Shown: positions 34,345-46,234, counted from the first letter of the stretch. The stretch is DNA of 64,000 nt from Chlorops oryzae (GCA_020466095.1 CM035806.1:68263602-68327601); one strand, 5' to 3'. Notes: generated by a model from the letters alone, not told the origin. Numbers and translations are program-made.

Positions 34345-35788
34345 ATGCCAACACCACCACGCTGTTGCAATCCATTTTTGAAGGAAAAACATTCCCGAGT
34401 TACCTCTGGGGTCAGAAAAGTCACGGAAAAGTGGAGTACTTTGTTTACGAAACTGAGTGGAAAATATATATGCAACAACTGTAGATTGAAAGTGACTAAA
34501 AATCATACAATCGTTACGTTGTCCGCACCAAAAGAAACTTACGAATGGGAGTCAGAAGATAACATATCCACTTCGGAAGGTGATGTTTCAGATGGTAAAT
34601 TTAATTTGTACCTATTATCTGTTGTAGCGTCGGGATGAGCGTAATGAAAAGTTCTTTGTTTAGATTGAGTGTAGTAATATTTTATTAGATCCTTTTAAAA
34701 GTTATAATTTTGTTGCTATACAAGCTCGATTAACTATCCTAATCCCAGCTTACACTGAGATCCACACTTTGTCGTCGATGCTCGTGGGTACGTATGTGCC
34801 AAGGTTGTGATCTACGTGTACATTGTTTCCAGAGATGTTGGTTGTTCTATTAATCTCCATGTTGTCGTTGTCTTCACAGTGTCACTAACTGCAGTTCGTT
34901 GCATAAGCGGTTTGCTGACAAAGCGTGTGTTTGTGGTTTTCCCATTCTACCTTTATTTCATCCTTTGCTTACCTCGCACCTCTTGTTTACTGCAGATGAT
35001 TTTTTGCCAGGCTCATTCAGCGAAACGCAAGTCTCTATTCCGAAAGATGCTCCTTCCGATGATTTAGTAGCAGCAGAGATGAAAATCGCTTTATCAAAGG
35101 AGACTGATAGATCACAAAAAATGAGAATATTGACATCTGCACCAATGGAATGGTCGGCTGCACAGATTAAAAGAAATCTTGGCGTTACTCGCTATATGGC
35201 AGAAACTGCGTTGAAAATCCGTCAGTCATCAGGCTTTAATTCAAGTGGATCGCAAAAATCAGGCCAACGGTTGCCCGACGACGTTGTTAGTAAGGTCCTA
35301 GAGTTTTATGAATCGGACGAATATAGTCGTGTTATGCCAGGGAAAAAAGATTGCATTTCGATTGTAAAAGATGGTCAAAAGGAAAACGTGCAAAAAAGGT
35401 TACTCCTTTCCAACCTCAGGGATTTACATGAAGAATTTTTGTCGAAAAATACGGACATAAAAATTAGTTTGTCGAAATTTACGAAGTTACGACCACTTCA
35501 TTGTGTCGTTGTTGGATGTAGCGGTAGCCATAATGTTTGTGTTTGTAAGATACATCAAAACATGAGATTAAAATTTCATGGATTAAATAAAGCCTTGCGA
35601 GAATCTGGTACTGAGGAAAAAAATTCGATCCAGAAAGTAGCAAACAAAATATTGTGTTCTGAACCAAACGAATTCTGTTTCCTCCGACATTGTGATTGTT
35701 GTCCCGGATTAGACGAACAACTTGAAAGACCTTCGCACTTACCGGAAGATTTGTTAATCAATTACAAGCAATGGTCCTGCATAGATAG
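34345..35788 (+). pseudogene. 5' half of a transposon gene, two exons, left arm
   Basis: Exon 1 34345-34594 starts MPTPPRCCNPFLKEKH and has a Cys pair in CNNCRLK. The donor is GATG|GTAAAT. The 401-bp intron ends TTTACTGCAG at 34995. Exon 2 runs 34996-35788 in the matching phase (D-D-FLPGSF), with the blocks VMPGKKDCISI, LRDLHEEFLSK, KFTKLRPLHCVVVGCSGSHNVCVC and IHQNMRL, and ends at ATAGATAG|GTGAGT, another consensus donor. The next exon is missing because a HINE-C and the inversion follow. The RPxxCVxxGxSGxHxVCVCxIHQN block is known to me from uncharacterised animal transposon proteins; no superfamily assigned. Not functional as it stands. Confidence 0.65.
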
Positions 35789-35842
35789 GTGAGTATTATA
35801 TCGATCCAACGAACACTTCCCTTGAATTGATGAGAGATTTAT

Positions 35843-35971
35843 TATACCTTTTCCGAAGGAAAGGGTATATTAAGTTTGGCACGGTGTATGTAACATACCA
35901 AAGGAGTCGCGGTAGATATAGACATATATATATATTCTTGATCAGGGTGACAAGAGGAATCGATCTAGCCA

Positions 35972-36063
<92 letters not shown>

Positions 36064-36897
36064 GGTCACACTTTAGTTTTTCGTAATTTACTCCTAAGCC
36101 ATGAAAGATATCATATTAAAATTTGGCATGGACTTCAACCAGGTAAATGTCCGAAAAACTGCATACAAATTTTTTTCGTAGTCCCTTCTTGGGTCGTGGG
36201 AAGTGGTTCAGAAGTTTCAAAAATCACGATTTTTAACGTTTTTCCTGGATAACTTTTTTACTATACATCCCAGCTTATTGAAATTTGGTGAGTGTATAGT
36301 TACTATGTAGACTTAAGCTTTCGCTGAAAAAAAATTGCGACATCGCTATAACTATGGTCATCATCCTACACAATAGAAAAAAACACTCTTTCTCTTATTC
36401 TCATATCTGAATACAAAAATTATTTTTTTGCTTCTTCTGATTGTGTATTTTGCCGCCAAATAAAGTCGTCCATTATGGATAAATTTTGACCATGACCACA
36501 TTTCGCGAAATTCGCAAAAATTGATTTTCACTATTTTGAATTGAGTATTTCGCAGCTAAACAAAATGTCCTCTAAGGGTTAAAATTTGATCAAGACCACC
36601 ATCCGCGAAATTCGCGAAAATTTGATTTTCACTATTTTGAATTGAGTATTTCGCAGCTAAACGAAATGACCGCTAAGGGTTAAAATTTGACCATGACCAC
36701 CATTCTTGAAATTCGCAAAAATTGATTTTCACTATTTTGAATTGAGTATTTCGCAGTTAAACAAAATGTCCTCTAAGGGTTAAAATTTGATCAAGACCAC
36801 CATCCGCGAAATTCGCGAAAACCTGATTTTCACTATTTTTAATTGAGTATTTCGTAGCTAAACAAAATGTCCTCTAAGGGTTAAAATTTGATCAAGA
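35843..36897 (+). mobile_element. HINE-C copy 2, 3' truncated, at palindrome centre
   Basis: TATACCTTTTCCGAAGG start at 35843, in the intron of the left-arm gene, at the same base as the copy in the right arm (35843 plus 38665 = 74508). Long (TGTC)n at 35972-36062. About four 101-bp-type units follow, then it breaks off mid-unit at GATCAAGAC (about 36898) without its 3' hairpin. Confidence 0.88.
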
Positions 36898-37012
36898 CGA
36901 AAAAAATTTGTATGCAGTTTTTCGGACATTTACCTGGTTGAAGTCCATGCCAAATTTCAATATGATATCTTTCATGGCTTAGGAGTAAATTACGAAAAAC
37001 TAAAGTGTGACC

Positions 37013-37064
<52 letters not shown>

Positions 37065-37201
37065 TACAGACATGGCTAGATTGATTCCTCTTGTCACCCT
37101 GATCAAGAATATATATATATGTCTATATCTACCGCGACTCCTTTGGTATGTTACATACACCGTGCCAAACTTAATATACCCTTTCCTTCGGAAAAGGTAT
37201 A
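36898..37201 (-). mobile_element. HINE-C 5' fragment, inverted
   Basis: From GAAAAAAATTTGTATGCAG to the GGTATA end at 37201, this is the 5' third of a HINE-C in reverse orientation with its (GACA)n tract (37009-37072). It is fused directly to the broken HINE-C2. The junction lies at the centre of the inverted duplication and probably marks a rearrangement point. Confidence 0.85.
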
Positions 37202-37265
37202 ATGAGTCCACTTTTTCCGAATGATCGACAAGTTCGCATCTTTAAATAAAAGCGTTATTTAATAA

Positions 37266-38480
37266 AAAACAAGTAAAGAAGTTTACATCGGCTAAGCCGA
37301 TTGCACACATACCTTTTCCTCAGCCTGAAATATGTTAAAACATTACGTTAACAAAAATTCCTGCCGTTCCTAGCTTGGATATCTATTTATACCTTCTAAG
37401 ACTCGAGATTATTATTAAGCACAAAATTTTCGCGGATGGTGAGCATGGTCAAATTTTAACCGTTAGAGGACATTTTGTCTAGCTGCGAAAACCTCAATTC
37501 AAAATAGTGAAAATAAAATTTTTGCGAATTTCGCGAATGGTGATCATGGTCAAGTTTTAACCGTTAGAGGACATTTTGTATAGCTGCGAAATCCTCAATT
37601 CAAAATAGTGAAAATAAAATTTTTGCTAATTTCGCGAATGGTGGTCATGGTCAAATTTTAACCGTTAGAGGACATTTTGTCTAGCTGCGAAATACTCAAT
37701 TCAAAATAGTGAAAATAAATTTTTTGCGAATTTCGCGAACGGTGGTCATGGTCAAAATTTAACCGTAAGAGGACATTTTTTCTAGCTGCGAAAACCTCAA
37801 TTCAAAATAGTGAAAATTAAATTTTTGCGAATTTCGCGAATGGTGGTCTTGATCAAATTTTAACCCTTAGAGGACATTTTGTTTAACTGCGAAATACTCA
37901 TTTCAAACTAGTGAAAATCAAATTTTCGCGAATTTCGCGGATGGTGGTCTTGATCAAATTTTAACCCTTAGAGGACATTTTGTTTAGCTGCGAAATACTC
38001 AATTCAAAATAGTGAAAATCAATTTTTGCGAATTTCGCGAAATGTGGTCATGGTCAAAATTTATCCATAATGGACGACTTTATTTGGCGGCAAAATACAC
38101 AATCAGAAGAAGCAAAAAAATAATTTTTGTATTCAGATATGAGAATAAGAGAAAGAGTGTTTTTTTTCTATTGTGTAGGATGATGACCATAGTTTTAGCG
38201 ATGTCGCAATTTTTTTTCAGCGAAAGCTTAAGTCTACATAGTAACTATACACTCACCAAATTTCAATAAGCTGGGATGTATAGTAAAAAAGTTATCCAGG
38301 AAAAACGTTAAAAATCGTGATTTTTGAAACTTCTGAACCACTTCCCACGACCCAAGAAGGGACTACGAAAAAAATTTGTATGCAGTTTTTCGGACATTTA
38401 CCTGGTTGAAGTCCATGCCAAATTTTAATATGATATCTTTCATGGCTTAGGAGTAAATTACGAAAAACTAAAGTGTGACC

Positions 38481-38536
<56 letters not shown>

Positions 38537-38665
38537 TGGCTAGATCGATTCCTCTTGTCACCCTGATCAAGAATATATATATATGTCTATATCTACCGCG
38601 ACTCCTTTGGTATGTTACATACACCGTGCCAAACTTAATATACCCTTTCCTTCGGAAAAGGTATA
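37266..38665 (-). mobile_element. HINE-C copy 3, full length
   Basis: AAACAAGTAAAG end, hairpin ATCGGC-TAA-GCCGAT at 37287-37301, ATACCTTTTCC box, about six 101-bp units (37430-38030), (GACA)n at 38480-38536 and the 5' end at 38665. Its 5' portion is the mirror image of HINE-C2; the tandem units differ in number and order. Confidence 0.88.
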
Positions 38666-38719
38666 ATAAATGTCTCATCAATTCAAGGGAAGTGTTCGTT
38701 GGATCGATATAATACTCAC

Positions 38720-40164
38720 CTATCTATGCAGGACCATTGCTTGTAATTGATTAACAAATCTTCCGGTAAGTGCGAAGGTCTTTCAAGTTGTTCGTCTAAT
38801 CCGGGACAACAATCACAATGTCGGAGGAAACAGAATTCGTTTGGTTCAGAACACAATATTTTGTTTGCTACTTTCTGGATCGAATTTTTTTTCCTCAGTA
38901 CCAGATTCTCGCAAGGCTTTATTTAATCCATGAAATTTTAATCTCATGTTTTGATGTATCGTACAAACACAAACATTATGGCTACCGCTACATCCAACAA
39001 CGACACAATGAAGTGGTCGTAACTTCGTAAATTTCGACAAACTAATTTTTATGTCCGTATTTTTCGACAAAAATTCTTCATGTAAATCCCTGAGGTTGGA
39101 AAGGAGTAACCTTTTTTGCACGTTTTCCTTTTGACCATCTTTTACAATCGAAATGCAATCTTTTTTCCCTGGCATAACACGACTATATTCGTCCGATTCA
39201 TAAAACTCTAGGACCTTACTAACAACGTCGTCGGGCAACCGTTGGCCTGATTTTTGCGATCCACTTGAATTAAAGCCTGATGACTGACGGATTTTCAACG
39301 CAGTTTCTGCCATATAGCGAGTAACGCCAAGATTTCTTTTAATCTGTGCAGCCGACCATTCCATTGGTGCAGATGTCAATATTCTCATTTTTTGTGATCT
39401 ATCAGTCTCCTTTGATAAAGCGATTTTCATCTCTGCTGCTACTAAATCATCGGAAGGAGCATCTTTCGGAATAGAGACTTGCGTTTCGCTGAATGAGCCT
39501 GGCAAAAAATCATCTGCAGTAAACAAGAGGTGCGAGGTAAGCAAAGGATGAAATAAAGGTAGAATGGGAAAACCACAAACACACGCTTTGTCAGCAAACC
39601 GCTTATGCAACGAACTGCAGTTAGTGACACTGTGAAGACAACGACAACATGGAGATTAATAGAACAACCAACATCTCTGGAAACAATGTACACGTAGATC
39701 ACAACCTTGGCACATACGTACCCACGAGCATCGACGACAAAGTGTGGATCTCAGTGTAAGCTGGGATTAGGATAGTTAATCGAGCTTGTATAGCAACAAA
39801 ATTATAACTTTTAAAAGGATTTAATAAAATATTACTACACTCAATCTAAACAAAGAACTTTTCATTACGCTCATCCCGACGCTACAACAGATAATAGGTA
39901 CAAATTAAATTTACCATCTGAAACATCACCTTCCGAAGTGGATATGTTATCTTCTGACTCCCATTCGTAAGTTTCTTTTGGTGCGGACAACGTAACGATT
40001 GTATGATTTTTAGTCACTTTCAATCTACAGTTGTTGCATATATATTTTCCACTCAGTTTCGTAAACAAAGTACTCCACTTTTCCGTGACTTTTCTGACCC
40101 CAGAGGTAACTCGGGAATGTTTTTCCTTCAAAAATGGATTGCAACAGCGTGGTGGTGTTGGCAT
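38720..40164 (-). pseudogene. 5' half of the same transposon gene, right arm, frameshifted
   Basis: Exon 1 40164-39915, intron, exon 2 39513-38720, same splice sites as the left copy. A run of A that is 7 long in the left arm (35607-35613) is 8 here (as T at 38885-38892), shifting the frame after ESGTEEK and ending the protein early. One replacement is visible just before: CVCTIHQN here, CVCKIHQN in the left arm. As in the left copy, the downstream exons are absent. Confidence 0.65.
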
Positions 40165-40430
40165 TTTAACGCAATCAAAACCAATGTAATGCTGAAGTCT
40201 AAAGTACGAACTGAACACCAGATCAAAAAGTACTGTACTTAAGTTTAGTGCGGTAATCGCCAAAAGCCTATGAGCTAATAAACTTTACAGCATTGGAAAT
40301 TCCATTGGACTTTGGAAATTTAGTTGGAAAGAACTCGATCATATCACTCTTTTGTGCCCGTTGATTCGAAAACTTTGGAATGTCGGGAAATTTCCGCATC
40401 TATTGACTTTGATGTGCACAATATCGCTTA

Positions 40431-40675
40431 CAGTGCCGTAGCAATTCTGTTTTGCGTGGGGGCCCAAAATTATGTTTTGGATTTGCGTGGAGGGGCAAAA
40501 TTATTTTTTCAATTTTAACGTCTATTTTAATTAAAACCACATTACATGCACGCTTTCAATGCATGTTTTTTCGATTGTCATTTGTTTTTTCTCCTTTTTT
40601 AATTTTTTTCATAGGCAAAAACAAAAATGCGTGGGGGGCCAAAGCCCTCTTTCCCCTATGGTTGCTACGGCACTG
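40431..40675. mobile_element. hAT MITE (245 bp), right-arm copy
   Basis: Mirror copy of 33834-34078, with its 8-bp duplication, at exactly the mirrored position. It was inserted once, before the inverted duplication. Confidence 0.92.
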
Positions 40676-41211
40676 ATCGCTTAAAAAAATCTATTTCACC
40701 CTGTTAATAAAAAAACAAATAACTGGAAAAAAAATTGAATAAGTTTATAATATATTATTTATAAAAAGACGATCAGAAAAACTTAATGAGTTCATGAGCA
40801 GGTAGAAAGAAAATACGCGCATCAAGTCGGCGAATATGGCTCTGCGTGGCCGGTGCGACCGGAGTCACGTACGGAAATGGCTATGCGCGACTGCAGAATT
40901 TTCAAGATATCTGGTGAACTAATCATTTCTCCATTGTTTTTTCAACGGATTTAGGTTCACCATAGTTCAATACATGAACCTAATTTTATTCAGATTTTTT
41001 GCAGGCGGAGAACACTATTAAAAATGCATTGTTTATAAAAAATTGTTTATAAGCAATAAAAAAAAATTTTTTTCTGTAAGTACAAAAATATATTTTGAAA
41101 GTACAATTAATTATCTTTAATTTGACGTAAAAGACATTAAAATCGATTTCACCGTTCGCTAGTTATAAATGTTTGAAAAAAAAGTAGTCTAAAAGTTCAA
41201 TTGCTTATATC

Positions 41212-42310
41212 ATAGAATAAGTAATAATATAGAAGGAGCGTCTGAACGATTGCTTCGTTGCGCATTATAGGCGCGGGCGGTAAGGAAGAGGTGGAAGAAA
41301 CGAAATTCTCTCTCATTCTTAATCCTATTGATGCTCACAGCAGAACCCGCTCATAACATATTTGCATGGTATGAGCGAAAATAATCTATATTTTGACTTT
41401 AAAGTCCTATAACTTTTGATACACCGCTCCGATTTTCATAAAATAAAAACTATAAGAAAATTTGAAAAATTTGGAAAATCTTATACGCTTACTCTATATA
41501 GCTATCTACAAAAGGAAAAAAGTTCGTAACTGACAGAAAATTTCAAGTCTTCATAAACCTACAATTTCTATGAATTCTCTTCACATTCATAGCTGTAAGC
41601 ACCCAGCCGGAATTTTTCTCATAAATGACCAATTAATTATTTTTTCCACCAAGGATATGAAGGGGAAAATTTGAGTACTTCTCAATTGCAATGGCATTGC
41701 CATCGCAAATCCAATGGCACTGTCATCGATAGAGGTATCGATAAGACGGAGTAGATCTACTCCACTTTCGATGACCAACTCGTGATATATGCTCATATGA
41801 CTGCCAATGCCGCTTGTGTGTTAATTTCATTAGAAAGTTGGTGTATAATCGGGAGGAGTCGCGGCTTTTTGTCCTGCTGAAATCATTGATTGTTTCACCG
41901 GGACATTTCCGGCTGGGGTGTCACCGAGTACACACATACTCTGCTTATAGCTATGAATGTCAAGAGAATTAATGGAAATTGTAGGTTTATGAAGACTTGA
42001 AATTTTCTGTCAGTTACGAACTTTTTTCCTTTTGTAGATAGCTATATAGAGTAAGCGTATAATATTTTCCAAATTTTTCAAATTTTCTTATAGTTTTTAT
42101 TTTATGAAAATCGGAGCAGTGTATCAAAAGTTATAGGACTTTAAAGTCAAAATATAGATTATTTTCGCTCATACCATGCAAATATGAGCGGGTTCTGCTG
42201 TGGGCATTAATAGTGGAAACAATGAGAGCGGGCTCCACGCGAGGAACCCGCCAAACAATTTTCGCTTTGTATGAGACGCTCCTTCTATAATATATTATTA
42301 CTTATTCTAT
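41212..42310. mobile_element. Foldback TIR element (1099 bp) with 9-bp duplication, MULE-like
   Basis: Termini ATAGAATAAGTAATAATATA, inverted and perfect. The inverted repeats continue for about 390 bp (41212-41605 against 41945-42310), including ACTTTAAAGTC and TAGATAGCTATATAGAGTAA blocks. The flanking GCTTATATC (41203-41211 and 42311-42319) is a perfect 9-bp duplication, confirmed by the uninterrupted mirror site at 33298-33306. Very long TIRs and 9-bp duplications fit Mutator-like foldback elements. No transposase frame. Confidence 0.88.
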
Positions 42311-42456
42311 GCTTATATCTACTGAAAAAAAATTTTTTTTACCTATAACTTGGTGAGAAAATTTCTTCCTCAAACAGCTATCGATTAAGTCCAAAACGGT
42401 CAAAATCGCAGACAAAATTTTTTTTGTGTGCTGATTTCACGTATTCTGACCCACGT

Positions 42457-43854
42457 AAGAAAATTTTTTCGATAAAATAGTTCAACCTTTATTCATTTCA
42501 AAGAAATATATAAAATAGTTGTACTGCAGTACGAATGCTGCCAGACTAATTTCAAAGGAACGAAATTTAAATAATAACCAATTAGTTTACCTATTCGTTG
42601 TAATTTTCAGATAACATATAATTAAAGAAATATTGCTTTTAAAAAATACACCACATACAAAAGTGAATCCGATGAATAAGCGAAGACGCTTTTGCAGGGT
42701 GCGACCCTTCAGCAGTTTTTATATGTATATTGTTTCTACTTCTTGGATTTTTTACAATGTTTCTTAACTTTCAAAAGTTCAAAATTTCGTATAGCCGACT
42801 TTCCTGAATAAAAGTTCAGTGGATGTCCAATAAAACGAATCTTATATGTTATTGCACGCCTAGTTCGTCGAATCGAGATCATTGATTGACGACTGTTTTT
42901 ATTCGACATCAACTTTTTTTGAATAGCTTAACTTATCTGAAAATTACACTGTTCTGCAACGAAATCCTCCTTTAAAGTTTATTAGTGCTTCTGTTTGATT
43001 TTGTCTCCCGAAAAATTGAAAAATATCAAAAAAAAATATATCACGTACGGATTTCGAGAAAATTCCGTTTCAAATTTTGAGCACCATTGCATCAATTAAA
43101 TGTTACTCCCAAAAAAAAAAAAACATTCGTATTATTTTTTGAATAATTCGAATTTTTTCATTAATCACAAATAATCCCGATTATTTTTGAATTATTTCGT
43201 AATCGTGAACTTTTTATGTGCAGTTGTGTATGCAGATAATCAAATACAGGCACGGCAGAACGCCGTTTACATGGGTATTTTACCCACTCGAAATTTTTCA
43301 AGTAAATATTTCACTCTGTAGGAATATCACGAAAGTTTTTCAATATTAGTCCAAAAATTAATTTTGGGTGACATTTTGAGATCGAAAAAATAAATTAAGA
43401 CAATCTAACTTAATCAAGGGATTTACTATATTCACCGACTACTTTCAGAAGTTTTAAAGATTATTTTTTTTAAATGAAGTGTAAATTTTGGTTATTAAAT
43501 GTGTAATATGAAATAATATTTTTATTATCTCTTAATGAACTTGATATTGGTATGTCGATTTTGTTGGAACTTTCCATACCACTGAACCACAGCAAAACAC
43601 ACTCTCGATCAACTACCTAAACTCTGTTCTGATTGTAAAAAATTATTAAAACTATTAATTAATAAAATCAGCAATGATTGTTTGGTTTGGTTTAAGTTAT
43701 AAAATTTTCAGCAACTTTTATACGCACACTATGGTGCTTCTTCTTTTGGAGTTCTGTTTCTTACTTTTTTATACTTTTGTTACGACTATCGGTTTCATTG
43801 ACGTATTGTTTCGAAAGAATGTAAATTGTTAGGCAGCAAAAAATTGGAAATATA
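42457..43854. other. AT-rich non-coding stretch
   Basis: No frames, TIRs or tandem repeats I can support. Confidence 0.5.
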
Positions 43855-44881
43855 ATTTAATATTTGAACATATTTAGGCCCGTTTTCTGAATGTCCGGTT
43901 AAAGTCTAGACTAACTAACCGGCAGTTAAACTAATCGAATGATTAAAAGTGTCGGTTAAGCAATTTCGTTTTCTCAATGTCTAAATGATTTGTTCTGGTT
44001 AATAAGTGAGAAGTTGGCAACGCGTTCACAAAACATCTGTTTCTAAATGTCAAAACGACAGAATTTTGTACTGAATTTTATGAAAACCAACTGTCGTTCA
44101 ATACGAATTCGGGATATACAAAGAGAAAACGCAGCAAAAATTTTTCAAAAGTTGTTTTGCGATGTTTTGAAATTAAAATTTTTAATATACGAATTCCAAA
44201 TTATTCTATAACAAAGCTACTAGATCTAACCGCCAGATGTTTCTTATAAATAAATTTAATCGGCAGATGAGCGTCGGTTAAGGTTTGTGTTTAATCGTAT
44301 TTTGAGAAAACGAAACTTGATTTTTTGCTAAAATAACTGCCGGTTACGGTTAAACCGGACATTCAGAAAACGGGACTCAAAGGCAAATAATATGATTTCT
44401 AAAAATTGGAAAAGTGGGCATGGCAGAAAGGCGTTTTTCGAAAATTGTCTCCTACACCCGAAATTCAAATGGAATTTGAACGAAATTTGGCACTTATGCT
44501 TCCTTTGTAGCCATTAATATCCTCCCCAAATTGGTCCACTATTAAGGGTACCTCCAGTACCTACTAGGGTCTGTCACAAAAATTCCAAAACTGCCTAAAA
44601 ATCGGACTTTTTCGAAATATTTCAATTAAACTTAGAATTTGAGCGTAAATTTAAGCCTCCGATTAGAATTCAAAAGAATTCGAAAAGTGGGCGTAGCAAA
44701 AGGGCGGTTTTCATAAAGAAATTTAACAAAAGTCGGTATATGGGGACCCTTATGGTCTTAAGCACCTCTTGATATTAAAAATTATTTGAACATGTGTGTA
44801 TGTGTCGGGTATTCTATTGTCAGGCTCGCCTGACTATAACACCCTTACTTTTTTTATTTTTTATTATACACCCTTACTTGT
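43855..44881 (+). mobile_element. HINE-A copy 5, 5' truncated, with nested MITE
   Basis: HINE-A sequence is recognisable from about 43855 (ATTTAATATTTGAACATATT), broken by a TIR element at 43879-44376, then continuous from AAAGGCAAATAATATGATTT to the hairpin GTCAGGC-TC-GCCTGAC (44819-44834). The terminal ACACCCTTACTT is present twice (44841 and 44869), separated by a T-rich 20 bp. Confidence 0.8.
43879..44376. mobile_element. TIR element (498 bp, CCCGTTTTCTGAATG ends)
   Basis: CCCGTTTTCTGAATGTCCGG and its perfect inverse at the right (22 bp in all), inside HINE-A5. The interior repeats degenerate copies of the terminal words (GGTTAA, CGGCAG, TTTTCTCAATG, ATTTTGAGAAAACG). Target duplication unresolved. 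Confidence 0.7.
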
Positions 44882-45844
44882 TTTAGAGCTCATTTTATAC
44901 GCGCACCATCAACAAGTTCGAAAGCACAACTAGCAAAAAAAGCAAAACCTACATTGTACGCACAAAATGAGATTCCCGGAATTCTGAGAGTTCGTATTCT
45001 ATTCGTAATTCCAGCTTAAACTTTCTATTACGCAGAGTTTACCTTTAAGAGCTTTTAGGTTTTGTTGACGTTTTAGAATAGTCAATGTTAATAAAAAAGT
45101 TTTGACGTTTTGTGGTGTTGACGGAATAGGGGGTTGACGTTTTCTCGAGTGTACTGTATTGTTATAAACAATATATTATAAAATTGCAGGCGATAAGAAA
45201 TTTAATAGGACGGAATTATATATGTAATTGAGTTTATTTTTATATAATTCGATTCAATTACACATATAATTGAAGGTAATGGTATATATAATTGGATGTA
45301 ATTATGAAAATATAATTACATCATACCCAATTAGGTACATACCCAATACAATAGAACTAGTGATGTTACAAATGTGGTTTTTTAAACATTCACGAATGCG
45401 AATTTCTGTCACCGATATTCGCGAATGCGAATGTTCAGTTTTAAATTAAGTGCCACATTAAATTATGCTTTGGTATTGACACCTGAAGTGCCGTGTAAGC
45501 CCCACTTATATTTTTTTTAGAGTCTTGTCCTATGATCCACAAAAAGAAGTTATTTAATTGATCTCTTTTCGTAAGGAAAATGAATTTAAGTTTGTTCTCC
45601 AAACTTTTTTTGGATAACTTTTAAATATTGTATTGAAATCTACAAATCAGTACACATATCATATCAATCTACATAAAAGAAAAATATATTATCCATAGGA
45701 TTTGTAAATTTTTCGAACGTTTATATTTGCAAAATATTCGCATAAAATTTTGCGAATGCGAATGTCCAGAAATATGCGAATATTCGCGAATGCGAATATG
45801 ATATTTTTTCTTTGCGTGCATGTTTAAATAATTTTTAAAACACG
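44882..45844. repeat. Two motif-array stretches (ATATAATTG; GCATTCGCGAATA)
   Basis: 45190-45340 repeats TATATAATTG-like palindromes of the same type as the element at 22729-24145. 45400-45800 repeats GCGAATGCGAATGTTC / ATTCGCGAATGCG words and ends ATTTTTTCTTTGCGTG at 45818, which looks like the inverted CAC..AGAAA terminus of the TA-flanked group, although no TA follows. Left ends not found. Confidence 0.4.
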
Positions 45845-46062
45845 TGGGGTGACTGGGCAATCAAAATACGTGGGTGGGGCAAAAGGCCCTCCTATTCCCG
45901 AGGCTGGTACGGGTCTGGCAGATCGTTCTTTTAGATTCTCTCTGAAAGTTGAGGGCTACTGAATTCCATAGCGGATTCCAGTTGCTCTCAAGCTGTGATC
46001 TCTCATCTTTTATGCCACTGGAACGCATAAATAAAAGTAAGTTAGTGATTTGATTGTGTGTC

Positions 46063-46153
46063 GGAGAGAGAGATAGAGTGAGACAGATAGAGCGAGAGAG
46101 AGAGAGAGAGAGAGAAAGAGCGAAAGAGCGAAAGATAGAGATAGTGAGAGATA

Positions 46154-46205
<52 letters not shown>

Positions 46206-46234
46206 GAGAGAGAGGGAGAGATAGAGTGAGAGAG
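46063..46234. repeat. (GA)n microsatellite, continued at 49676-49717
   Basis: GAGAGA tract with scattered T and AAA. The hAT-ended element at 46235-49675 split it, duplicating TGAGAGAG. The serine/leucine-rich minus-strand frames over it are artefacts. Confidence 0.95.

Larger units (their letters stand above)
33161..35842 (+). repeat. Left arm of large inverted duplication
   Basis: Pairs with the reverse complement of 38666-42456 (minus the inserted foldback element). For arm positions outside the poly-A indel, left plus right coordinate equals 74509, constant from 33298 to about 35600, so there is no net indel over 2.3 kb. Only scattered substitutions are seen. Outside the foldback insertion the constant becomes 75617, still exact. 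The arm holds a hAT MITE and the 5' two exons of a transposon gene. Homology continues inward into HINE-C. Confidence 0.95.
38666..42456 (-). repeat. Right arm of large inverted duplication
   Basis: Mirror of 33161-35842. It is interrupted only by the 1099-bp foldback element at 41212-42310 plus its 9-bp duplication. The outer boundary is ACGTGGGTCAGAA (left, 33161) against its inverse ending 42456; outside these the flanks are unrelated. Confidence 0.95.
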
